From the NCBI GenBank assembly GCA_003454415.1, contig DMKG01000192.1, positions 1-7,078 on the forward strand: a stretch of 7,078 nt of DNA, written 5' to 3'. Under the pieces are notes generated by a model. That model saw nothing but the letters and a program-made list of their open reading frames with translations, made no database searches and was not told the origin of the DNA. Every line of letters begins with the position of its first letter. Position 1 is the first letter of the stretch. This DNA comes from Alphaproteobacteria bacterium. Lineage in GTDB: Bacteria; Pseudomonadota; Alphaproteobacteria; UBA11222. The position numbers and the translations under genes are program-made. Positions 1 through 5,936 of the stretch are shown here, one piece after another.

Positions 1-1
1 C

Positions 2-571
2 GGCATGCCGGTCGGCCCGCTGGCCGTCAATGACGAGGTAAGCCTGGAGCTGACCTGGAATATTCTCGATCAGACCCGCAGGGATGAAGGGGCGGCCTAC
101 CGGCCCGGCCCCACCGATGCGCTGCTGGAGGAAATGGTGAAGAAGCAGAACCGGCTCGGAAAGAAGAACCGCAAGGGCTGGTACGACTATCCCGAGGGGG
201 GGAAGAAGAAACTGTGGCCTGGGCTGGCGCAACTCATAAAACCCGCCGCCGCGCAACCGGATGTGGAGGAACTGAAAAAACGCTTCCTCTATATTCAGGC
301 GCTGGAAACCGCGCGCTGTTTTGAGGAAGGCGTGCTCACCGATGTGCGGGACGCGGATGTGGGCGCCATTCAGGGCTGGGGCTTCGCGCCTTATACCGGC
401 GGGCCGCTCTCGCTCATCGACACGCTGGGCGCGGCCGGTTTCGTGCGCGAGTGCGAACGCATGGCCCAGGCCTATGGCGAACGCTTCACCCCCAACAAAC
501 TGCTGCGCGAAATGGCGGCGAAGCACGAAACCTTCTATGGGCGCTTCAACCCGAAGCAGCAGGCGGCGTAA
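2..571 (+). CDS. 3-hydroxyacyl-CoA dehydrogenase, FadB/FadJ type, C-terminal part (5' partial)
   Basis: Only the last 189 or so residues are present. The frame is open to the left edge, so the first ATG at base 5 is internal, not the start. The protein is the C-terminal end of a multifunctional beta-oxidation enzyme (enoyl-CoA hydratase plus NAD-dependent 3-hydroxyacyl-CoA dehydrogenase), which is normally about 700 residues long. The visible part covers the end of the first 3HCDH C-terminal domain (GMPVGPLAVNDEVSL at the edge, then the linker with GWYDYPEG near residue 58). It then covers the second helical 3HCDH domain, with the family signature GWGFAPYTGGPLSLID around residues 124-139. It catalyses oxidation of 3-hydroxyacyl-CoA to 3-ketoacyl-CoA in the cytoplasm. 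The catalytic His/Glu and the NAD-binding domain lie outside the window. FadJ and FadB cannot be separated from this fragment. A thiolase or acyl-CoA dehydrogenase partner may lie upstream. Recognition of the family is firm. Confidence 0.93.
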   Translation, partial: GMPVGPLAVNDEVSLELTWNILDQTRRDEGAAYRPGPTDALLEEMVKKQNRLGKKNRKGWYDYPEGGKKKLWPGLAQLIKPAAAQPDVEELKKRFLYIQALETARCFEEGVLTDVRDADVGAIQGWGFAPYTGGPLSLIDTLGAAGFVRECERMAQAYGERFTPNKLLREMAAKHETFYGRFNPKQQAA

Positions 572-574
572 CAG

Positions 575-610
575 AAAAGGCGATAGCCGGCAAATCGGCG
601 ATGGCCTTTA
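575..610. terminator. Bidirectional terminator-like hairpin between convergent genes
   Basis: Arms AAAGGC (576-581) and GCCTTT (604-609) pair. Inside them GCCG (586-589) pairs with CGGC (596-599) around a 6-nt loop, with a 4-nt internal loop on each side. Read on the minus strand, the stem is followed by TTTTC, a short U-tract. Read on the plus strand it ends in TTTATT. It lies between the stops of the FadJ-like gene and the MBL-fold gene and overlaps the latter's stop codon. The pairing is seen directly; terminator function is inferred from position. Confidence 0.45.
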
Positions 611-1615
611 TTGCAGCCCCTCCCAGACATCCATGGGCCGCCATGCCGCTGGCAGCCGGATTTCGATGTCATCCTTTTCGCCATTGGCCTGAAGCCAGGC
701 CATCATGGAATCGAAACTGCCCATTAACCGGTCGCCGAGCAGATAGGAGGGCGGGGCCGGCGGCGCGCCGGGAGCTGTGGTCATGAAATCATCCCAATGA
801 ATGGCGATAACCCGCTTCGCCTGTGCGCCGCGCACTGTTTCGTTCCAATAGTCCTGTTCGTGCTGGGGGTTGAAATTGCCGATCCCGCCCGTGCCCAGAA
901 ACACGACATCGGCGCGCACGTCTTTCAGTGCGCCCGGCTCGAACCCGGCGCTGCCATTGATGAGCAGGGACTTCCCCTTATGCTGCACCAGGATGGCGTA
1001 GCTTGCGCCTTCTTTATAATCGAACGCGCCTGCCGGAGGCTTTAACGGACTGCCGATTTCACCCCCCGTGAACCCGGCAGGCGCATGGCGCGAAGGATAA
1101 AGGGTCACGGTGAACTGCCCGAATTGCATCGGCTCTCCAGTTTTCGCCAGCCGGATTTGCGTCTCGTCCATTCCCCAGCCCCGGCCGATATTGGCGGAAG
1201 ATTCCGATCCGATGAGCACGGCCCCCGTGCGCAGCGCCACCTCTGGCGAATCCATTGCGTGATCGTAATGCGAATGAACGGGGATCACCGCCGCCAGCCG
1301 GCTTACGCCAGCCTTCTGCAAGCCCTGCGCAATGGCTTCCCTGTCCGGGCTTACTTCTCCAAACAGGATTTGCCAAAGATTGGGGCGCGAGAAATACCCG
1401 TCGGTCATGATCGCGGTCTCTCCATCCGCGATCAGCAGGGTGGCGACGCCCAGAAAACTTACCCGTACTTCGCCCGGCGCATTCGCCGCCGGCGGCATGA
1501 TCAGCTTTTCATAGGGCTGCAGGGAAGGACGGTCATTCAGCAGCCAGTAGCCTGCGCCCGCCCCCGCCGCGATCACGGCAATCAGAATAACGCCGATCCG
1601 CTTCAGCCATTTCAT
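608..1615 (-). CDS. Membrane-anchored/exported MBL-fold metallo-hydrolase
   Basis: A metallo-beta-lactamase superfamily hydrolase of the UlaG/NAPE-PLD-like type; the substrate is unknown. Counting from the ATG at 1615 (335 residues), a basic start (MKWLKR) leads into one hydrophobic segment at about 7-26, so it is a signal anchor or uncleaved signal peptide placing the domain in the periplasm. The metal motif HSHYDH is at 114-119 (His114, His116, Asp118, His119). A further His is at about 177 (PSRHAP), and the C-terminal ligand His at about 273 (AIHWDD). The usual GD bridging-ligand motif reads NGSAG (about 220-224), with Ser where Asp is expected. I chose the ATG at 1615 because GAG lies 7 nt before it. 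The in-frame GTG at 1627, four codons upstream, has no ribosome binding site. The gene is convergent with the FadJ-like gene and divergent from the SDR gene, so it is probably a single-gene transcript. The family is clear; the role is not. Confidence 0.88.
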   Translation of the reverse strand: MKWLKRIGVILIAVIAAGAGAGYWLLNDRPSLQPYEKLIMPPAANAPGEVRVSFLGVATLLIADGETAIMTDGYFSRPNLWQILFGEVSPDREAIAQGLQKAGVSRLAAVIPVHSHYDHAMDSPEVALRTGAVLIGSESSANIGRGWGMDETQIRLAKTGEPMQFGQFTVTLYPSRHAPAGFTGGEIGSPLKPPAGAFDYKEGASYAILVQHKGKSLLINGSAGFEPGALKDVRADVVFLGTGGIGNFNPQHEQDYWNETVRGAQAKRVIAIHWDDFMTTAPGAPPAPPSYLLGDRLMGSFDSMMAWLQANGEKDDIEIRLPAAWRPMDVWEGLQ

Positions 1616-1650
1616 GTTGCGTCTCACTGATTGGGTTGCAAACGCCTGTG

Positions 1651-1677
1651 GTTATGTTTCTGACGGCTTTCTGTCAA
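1651..1677 (-). promoter_or_regulatory. Candidate sigma-70 promoter for the MBL-fold gene
   Basis: On the minus strand a perfect TTGACA (plus-strand 1672-1677) is followed after 15 bp by CATAAC (1651-1656), which matches TATAAT at four of six positions. This would start transcription near 1644, about 30 nt before the ATG at 1615. The short spacer is the weak point. It lies in the divergent spacer between the hydrolase and the SDR gene. I see no comparably good promoter for the SDR gene; TTGCCA at 1715-1720 with TATCTG at 1736-1741 is only a weak candidate. Confidence 0.33.
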
Positions 1678-1781
1678 TAAAAGTCCCTCAATCACAACCG
1701 GTTCCGCCTGCCTCTTGCCAAGCGCGCAGGCATCGTATCTGATGGGTGGAACAATAACAAAATATCACAGGGGAGGAGGCG

Positions 1782-2552
1782 ATGCAGCTTGATGGCAGGA
1801 CGGCGCTGATCACCGGTGGAGCCTCCGGCATCGGCTGGGCCACGGCAAAGGCCATGGCCCGCGAGGGCGCCAAAATCGCCATCGCCGATATCGACCGGGA
1901 TAAAATCGAACAGCGGGTGACGGAACTGGGCGGCGCATCCTATGGGATTGTGGCGGATGTGGGAGATCTGCGGGAAATCGACCGCATGATCCACGCGGTG
2001 GTTTCGAATTTCGGCCAGCTCGATGTGATCGTCAACAATGCAGGGGTGACGCGGCGCTGCGCCTTCATGGATATTGACGAGGAATTGTGGGACTGGGTGC
2101 ACAGGGTCAACGCCAAGGGCGTGTTTTTCTGCCTGCAGCGGGCGGCCAGGGAAATGATTCCGCGCCGCCGGGGAACGGTCATCAATATCGCCTCGATCGC
2201 CGGGCGCGGCTATCCCGGCACTTCCAACGCCGCCTATGCCGCCAGCAAGGGGGCGGTGATCAGCCTGACCATGCAGGCGGCGCGCGCGCTGGCGAAACAC
2301 AATATCACGGTCAATGCGATTTGCCCCGGCGTCACCCGGACCGAGCTGGCCCAATCCATCATGGATCTGCGCGCGGAAAAGGAAGGCGTCCCCATGGCGG
2401 AGATCGAGGCGCAGGCGGCCCAGGGCATTCCCATTGGGAGGATGAACGAGCCGGAAGACATCGCAGCCATGGCGGTGTTCCTGGCCTCGGACGGCGCGCG
2501 CAATATCACCGGCCAGTCCTTCAATGTGGATGGCGGCCTGATCATGATGTAA
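1782..2552 (+). CDS. SDR-family NAD(P)-dependent oxidoreductase (FabG-like)
   Basis: A classical short-chain dehydrogenase of 256 residues, the usual length, acting as a soluble cytoplasmic alcohol/ketone oxidoreductase. The cofactor motif TGGASGIG is at 11-18, and Asp36 at the end of the second strand favours NAD(H) over NADP(H). NNAG is at 85-88. The catalytic tetrad is Asn110, Ser138, Tyr152 and Lys156 (YAASK). The C-terminal family ending NITGQSFNVDGG is near 240-251. The start is well supported by GGGAGGAGG at 1771-1779 just before the ATG. Upstream is the divergent MBL-fold hydrolase. Downstream, after 167 bp with a large inverted repeat, comes a CoA-transferase on the same strand. A role in oxidising or reducing a hydroxyl/keto group of an acyl-CoA intermediate is reasonable from context, but the substrate is not encoded in any motif I can read. 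The resemblance to 3-oxoacyl-ACP reductases is generic and does not make this the housekeeping FabG. Confidence 0.95.
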   Translation: MQLDGRTALITGGASGIGWATAKAMAREGAKIAIADIDRDKIEQRVTELGGASYGIVADVGDLREIDRMIHAVVSNFGQLDVIVNNAGVTRRCAFMDIDEELWDWVHRVNAKGVFFCLQRAAREMIPRRRGTVINIASIAGRGYPGTSNAAYAASKGAVISLTMQAARALAKHNITVNAICPGVTRTELAQSIMDLRAEKEGVPMAEIEAQAAQGIPIGRMNEPEDIAAMAVFLASDGARNITGQSFNVDGGLIMM

Positions 2553-2588
2553 CGCGCGCCCTCATACACCACACTGGAATCAGATATC

Positions 2589-2690
2589 CGCCAGTGACCC
2601 TAAACTGAAGATGCAGGCGCCAATATGAATCTGAAATTCGTTCAGCGCCTGCGGATAAATGTGACGGACTTCAGATTCGGGTCACTGGCG
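2589..2690. repeat. 102-bp nested inverted repeat between the SDR and CoA-transferase genes
   Basis: Perfect 12-bp outer arms CGCCAGTGACCC (2589-2600) and GGGTCACTGGCG (2679-2690) extend inward with TAAACTGAAG against CTTCAGATTC (8 of 10 paired). A second perfect 8-bp stem, GCAGGCGC (2613-2620) with GCGCCTGC (2645-2652), lies inside with an asymmetric bulge. A 9-bp pair, GAATCTGAA (2627-2635) with TTCAGATTC (2670-2678), competes with the inward extension of the outer stem and interleaves with the inner stem. No T-run follows, so it is not a standard intrinsic terminator. It could be a structured leader or attenuator, a multi-site operator, or a palindromic intergenic repeat. The pairing is seen directly; the role is unknown. 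Confidence 0.6.
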
Positions 2691-2719
2691 CGCCAATAAA
2701 CCAGACAGGGAGGAATGCT

Positions 2720-3940
2720 ATGGCGCCGAAATTGATGCTGGAGGGAATCAGGGTCCTCGACTTCACCCATGTTCTGGCGGGGCCCACCTGCACACGGCTG
2801 ATGGTGGAGCTGGGCGCCGAAGTCATCAAGGTGGAGCCGCTGGCGGGCGACATGGTGCGCACCATGCCCGCGCTGAAGGATGGCCACAGCGGCTATTACG
2901 TTCAGCAGAACCGCGGCAAGAAATCCCTGTGCATGGATCTGCGCAGCCCGAAGGCGCAGGAAATCATTCACGGTCTCGTTCCGCAGATGGATGTGGTGGT
3001 GGAGAATTTCACCCCCGGCGTCATGGCGCGCCTCAATCTGGACTGGCCGCGCCTCAGCCGGATCAACCCCGGTCTGATCATGTGCTCGATCTCCGCCTTC
3101 GGGCAGAGCGGACCGCTGAGCGGGCTGCCGGGCTTCGATTATATCGCCCAGGCCTATGCGGGGGTTATCGACATGATCGGCGAGGCGGAGGGCTCGCCCT
3201 ATTTCGCGGGGCTCGGGCTTGGCGATGTGTCCACCGGCGCGCATGCGTTCGGGGCGATCAGCGCGGCGCTGTTCCACCGCCTGCGCGGCGGGCCGGGGCA
3301 GTATCTGGATATCGCGTTGCTGGATTGCCTGTTTCACTGCCATGAAATCAATGTGCAGGGCTATGACGGCAGCGGCGGGGCGTTCGTGCCCAAACGCACC
3401 GGCGCGCATCATGGCGCCGTCGCCCCCATCGGCCTGTTCAAGGGCAAGCACAAATGGCTGGTGATCATCGCCCTGGGCAAGCAATGGGAAAGTCTGTGCG
3501 CCGTCATCGGCCGCGAGGACATGCTGGGCGATCCGCGTTTCGCCGATAACGCCGCGCGCACCGCCAACCGGCATCTGATCGTCGAAGCGATCGAGCGCTG
3601 GCTGCAATCCACCCCCAGCGACGAGGAGGCGGTGCGCATTCTGGAGGCGGCGCATGTGCCGGTCGCCCCTGTGCTGAGCGTGCCGGAGGCGATGGCGCAT
3701 CCTCATCTGAAGGGGCGGCAGACCGTGCGCACGGTCGAGGACCGGGTGTTCGGGGAACTGAAAGTCCCCGGCATGCCGCTGAAATTCTCCGCCTTTCCGC
3801 AGACCCTCGACCTGCAGGCCGATTTTCTGGGAGAAAGCAATGCGGAGGTGCTCGGCCGCTATCTCGGCATGACGGACGCCGATGTGGCGTCGCTGACGAA
3901 GGAAGGCGTGCTCGGCGCCGGAGCTGCCGGGGGATCCTGA
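2720..3940 (+). CDS. CaiB/BaiF family (class III) CoA-transferase
   Basis: A family III CoA-transferase of 406 residues, the usual size (formyl-CoA transferase, CaiB, BaiF and 2-methylacyl-CoA racemase relatives). These enzymes move CoA between carboxylates through an aspartyl-CoA anhydride on a conserved Asp. Here that residue is Asp169 in GLGDVSTGAHA, at the same residue number as in formyl-CoA transferase. Other family marks are the N-terminal VLDFTHVLAGPTCTRLMVELGAEVIKVEP (11-40), NRGKKS at 64-69, and VENFTPGVM near 94-102. GGPGQYLDIALLD lies further on, and a typical C-terminal segment holds PVAPV and HPHLKGR. The start is set by GGGAGGA at 2708-2714. It lies 3' of the SDR gene but behind a 167-bp spacer with a large inverted repeat, so it may have its own promoter. 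Its stop is 3 bp from the stop of the convergent transporter gene. The acyl substrate cannot be predicted. A racemase is possible but less likely given the motif around Asp169. Confidence 0.95.
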   Translation: MAPKLMLEGIRVLDFTHVLAGPTCTRLMVELGAEVIKVEPLAGDMVRTMPALKDGHSGYYVQQNRGKKSLCMDLRSPKAQEIIHGLVPQMDVVVENFTPGVMARLNLDWPRLSRINPGLIMCSISAFGQSGPLSGLPGFDYIAQAYAGVIDMIGEAEGSPYFAGLGLGDVSTGAHAFGAISAALFHRLRGGPGQYLDIALLDCLFHCHEINVQGYDGSGGAFVPKRTGAHHGAVAPIGLFKGKHKWLVIIALGKQWESLCAVIGREDMLGDPRFADNAARTANRHLIVEAIERWLQSTPSDEEAVRILEAAHVPVAPVLSVPEAMAHPHLKGRQTVRTVEDRVFGELKVPGMPLKFSAFPQTLDLQADFLGESNAEVLGRYLGMTDADVASLTKEGVLGAGAAGGS

Positions 3941-3980
3941 TGGCTACTCCTCGATATTACGGCCACGGGTTTCCGGCAGC
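3923..3980. repeat. Inverted repeat spanning the convergent stop codons
   Basis: GCTGCCGG (3923-3930) and CCGGCAGC (3973-3980) form perfect 8-bp arms separated by 42 nt, and the interval contains both stop codons of the convergent CoA-transferase and transporter genes. No U-tract is seen on either strand. It may help separate the two transcripts, but the long loop and the coding location make chance pairing a real possibility. Confidence 0.2.
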
Positions 3981-5677
3981 AGGAACAGCATCAGGAAAAA
4001 ACTCACCCCACCGATGATGACCGGATACCACAGCCCGGAATAAATATCGCCGGTGGCGGCGACGATGGAGAAAGAGGCCGCCGGCTGAAACCCCCCGAAC
4101 CAGCCCGTTCCGATATTATAGGGCAGGGATAGCGCAGTATAGCGGATATGGGTGGGAAACAGCTCCACCAGCGCCGCCGCCTGCGGACCATAGAGCGCCG
4201 TCGCCGCGGTAACCAGGATCAGCAGCAGGAAAAAGATTTTCGTGGTGTTCACCTCTGCGGGATCAGCCGCCGCCGGATAGCCCGCGGCCGTGATCGCCGC
4301 CCCCAAGCGCGCCTCGATTTCCTTGCGCAGGGCCGTTTGCGCCTCACCCGGCAGGTTGCGGGCGTCGGCGCTGTCCACCCGCGTTTCTCCGACCAGGACA
4401 AAGGCGGTGGCGCCTGCCGGTTCCGCCACATTGCGGTAGTTCACCCCCGCGTTGGAAAGGACGGACTTTGCTATGTCGCAGGAGGAGGCATAGACCGTGC
4501 GCCCTACCGGGTCGAACTGCACAGCGCATTCCGCCGGGTCCGCATGCAGCGTCACCGGCGCGGAAGCCTGCGCGGCGGCCAGCGCCGGATTGGCCGCTTC
4601 CGTCATCATATGAAAGACCGGAAAGAAGGAAAGCACCGCCAGGCCGATGCCGAACAGCATGACTGGTTTGCGGCCGATGATGTCGGAAATCCAGGCGAAA
4701 AAAACATAGAGCAGGGCGCTGACCGCCGTGACCGCCATCATCAGCATGTTGATGGAGGGAGAGGGGATCTTCAGGATCCGCTCCAGAAAGAACTGGGCGT
4801 AAAAATGCGCGGTGTACCACACGACCCCCTGCGCCATCATGATGGCGAACAGCGCCAGCAGCACGGTCTTCAGATTGGGCCAGTGGAGAAAGGATTCCCG
4901 CAAGGGCGCCTTGGAGGCGCGCCCATCCTCCTTTATGCGCCGGTAAAGCGGGGATTCCTCCAGGCGCAGACGGAACCACACCGAAATCCCCAACAGGCCG
5001 ACAGAAACCAGAAACGGAATGCGCCAGCCCCAGTCGAAAAACGCCGCCTCCCCCATCAGGCTGCGGGTTACGAAAATCACCCCCAGCGCGCCGAACAGGC
5101 CGACAGAGGCGGAAGTCTGGATGGCGCCGGTCTGAAGGCCGCGCCGGTGCGCCGGTGCATGCTCCGCCACATAAATGGCGGCGCCGCCATATTCCCCGCC
5201 CAGGGCGAAGCCCTGCACCAGGCGCAACCCGATCAGCAGGATGGGCGCAAGGACGCCCGCCTGCGCATAGGTCGGCAGCAGGCCTATGGCGCAGGTCGCC
5301 ACCCCCATCATGGTGACCGTCACCAGAAAGGCGCGCTTGCGCCCGGTCCGGTCGCCGACATGGCCAAACACCAGCGCCCCCAGGGGACGCACTGCAAAGC
5401 CCGCCGCAAAAGTCAGCAGGGCGAAAATGAAACCCGCGGTTTCTCCGACGCCTGCAAAAAACTGCTTCGAAATGATCGCTGTCAGCGTGCCGAAAACAAA
5501 AAAATCATACCACTCAAACGCCGTCCCCATAGAGGAGGCTGCGATAACCGTGAACAGGTTGTTACCGCGCGCTTCACCGGCGGTTGCGGAAATGGATGAC
5601 ACGTCAAGACCCCCTTGCTGATTTGCGGGGGCGATATTGCCCAATTCGCGGGGATCAGGCAAATGGGTAAACACCAT
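3944..5677 (-). CDS. MFS transporter, metabolite:H+ symporter (MHS) family, with large periplasmic insertion
   Basis: An inner-membrane proton symporter related to ProP, KgtP and ShiA, which import organic acids or zwitterions. From the ATG at 5677 it has 577 residues, against roughly 430-500 usual. Visible marks are GTAFEWYDFFVFG at the first membrane segment (about 51-63) and the loop 2-3 motif GHVGDRTGRKR (105-115). GLRLVQGFALGGEYGGA and AEHAPAHRRG follow, then the second-half repeat WISDIIGRKP (about 329-338), with a PETRGR end. About 115 extra residues (roughly 360-478) sit between segments 9 and 10, on the periplasmic side, with two Cys (384, 400). The ATG at 5677 has CAGGG 6 nt upstream. 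An in-frame TTG at 5683 overlaps that site and is unlikely. A GTG at 5602 has AAGGGGG 7 nt before it and would give a 552-residue protein with a more typical N-terminus; I cannot decide firmly. The gene is convergent with the CoA-transferase, and a carboxylate substrate is an inference from that neighbour. Confidence 0.93.
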   Translation of the reverse strand: MVFTHLPDPRELGNIAPANQQGGLDVSSISATAGEARGNNLFTVIAASSMGTAFEWYDFFVFGTLTAIISKQFFAGVGETAGFIFALLTFAAGFAVRPLGALVFGHVGDRTGRKRAFLVTVTMMGVATCAIGLLPTYAQAGVLAPILLIGLRLVQGFALGGEYGGAAIYVAEHAPAHRRGLQTGAIQTSASVGLFGALGVIFVTRSLMGEAAFFDWGWRIPFLVSVGLLGISVWFRLRLEESPLYRRIKEDGRASKAPLRESFLHWPNLKTVLLALFAIMMAQGVVWYTAHFYAQFFLERILKIPSPSINMLMMAVTAVSALLYVFFAWISDIIGRKPVMLFGIGLAVLSFFPVFHMMTEAANPALAAAQASAPVTLHADPAECAVQFDPVGRTVYASSCDIAKSVLSNAGVNYRNVAEPAGATAFVLVGETRVDSADARNLPGEAQTALRKEIEARLGAAITAAGYPAAADPAEVNTTKIFFLLLILVTAATALYGPQAAALVELFPTHIRYTALSLPYNIGTGWFGGFQPAASFSIVAATGDIYSGLWYPVIIGGVSFFLMLFLLPETRGRNIEE

Positions 5678-5730
5678 GGGCAACCCTGTGACAGGCTTGG
5701 CGCAGATCTAAACCTACAGGGCAGTCAGTA

Positions 5731-5746
5731 ATTTATGATCATAAAT
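5731..5746. promoter_or_regulatory. 16-bp perfect palindrome upstream of the transporter gene (operator candidate)
   Basis: ATTTATGATCATAAAT is a perfect 16-bp palindrome about 55 bp upstream of the transporter ATG at 5677. It overlaps the candidate -10 hexamer of the leftward promoter, a typical place for a repressor site. The symmetry is seen directly; protein binding is inferred. No regulator gene lies in the window. Confidence 0.4.
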
Positions 5747-5759
5747 AGGTAATAGACAA
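5732..5759 (-). promoter_or_regulatory. Candidate promoter for the MFS transporter gene
   Basis: On the minus strand TTGTCT (plus 5754-5759) and CATAAA (5732-5737) are 16 bp apart, each matching the sigma-70 consensus at four of six positions. Initiation near 5725 would give a leader of roughly 47 nt to the ATG at 5677. It lies in the most AT-rich stretch of the window, directly upstream of the gene, which is the main support. Confidence 0.3.
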
Positions 5760-5781
5760 TTAACCTCTCTATGGGTATAAA
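5753..5781 (+). promoter_or_regulatory. Good rightward sigma-70 promoter match with no evident gene
   Basis: TAGACA (5753-5758) and TATAAA (5776-5781) are exactly 17 bp apart, each matching the consensus at five of six positions. This is the best promoter match I found in the window. It points right, towards the 3' end of msrP on the opposite strand, and its -35 overlaps the -35 of the leftward candidate. The expected start near 5788 falls at the left edge of the inverted repeat at 5789-5812. AT-rich DNA yields such matches by chance, so function is uncertain. Confidence 0.33.
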
Positions 5782-5788
5782 TATCTAG

Positions 5789-5812
5789 GCAATTGTTTCA
5801 TCCCACAATTGC
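5789..5812. promoter_or_regulatory. Inverted repeat GCAATTGT-N8-ACAATTGC (operator-like)
   Basis: Perfect 8-bp arms at 5789-5796 and 5805-5812 flank an 8-bp centre. This is the size and shape of a dimeric regulator site. It would also form a hairpin at the 5' end of a transcript from the rightward promoter candidate. It lies about 110 bp upstream of the transporter ATG, so an activator site for that gene is another option. Confidence 0.35.
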
Positions 5813-5836
5813 ATGGCGTATCCTCATAGATACGTC

Positions 5837-5873
5837 GGGGTCAACGCGCAGCCCCCAAGTGTGCGTTGGCCCC
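5837..5873. terminator. 14-bp stem-loop downstream of msrP
   Basis: GGGGTCAACGCGCA (5837-5850) pairs with TGTGCGTTGGCCCC (5860-5873) around a 9-nt loop. In plus-strand RNA both non-Watson-Crick positions are G-U wobbles, so all 14 pairs can form. In minus-strand RNA (the msrP direction) they are A-C mismatches. Neither side has an adjacent U-tract; on the plus strand ATTTTCTTATT comes only after a C-run. It lies about 65 bp past the msrP stop, so transcript-end stabilisation is possible, but the strand asymmetry favours a plus-strand RNA. Confidence 0.35.
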
Positions 5874-5936
5874 ACCCCCCCATTTTCTTATTCCCTTTGG
5901 CCATTGGCCGCCTGTATGGCGAGGCCTTGCCTGTTC

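Noticed and set aside
1085..1630. 181-codon plus-strand frame opposite the MBL-fold gene
   Set aside because: It is antisense to the HxHxDH-containing gene and its residue composition is that of a shadow frame.
1692..2354. 220-codon minus-strand frame opposite the SDR gene
   Set aside because: It covers the SDR catalytic region in antisense, has no family features, and its translation is His/Gly/Arg-rich shadow sequence.
2686..2695. TGGCGCGCCA palindrome at the end of the nested repeat as a separate operator
   Set aside because: A 10-bp GC-only-core palindrome is common by chance in GC-rich DNA, and it is partly contained in the outer arm of the larger repeat.
2642..3706. Long minus-strand open frame (354 codons) opposite the CoA-transferase
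   Set aside because: It lies antisense to a gene with clear family motifs and the catalytic Asp. The His/Arg/Gln/Ala-rich translation is typical of the reverse complement of a GC-rich gene.
4148..5599. 483-codon plus-strand open frame opposite the MFS transporter
   Set aside because: Its composition (Arg, Gln, Gly, His) is that of an antisense shadow. The minus-strand frame carries the MFS motifs and membrane segments.
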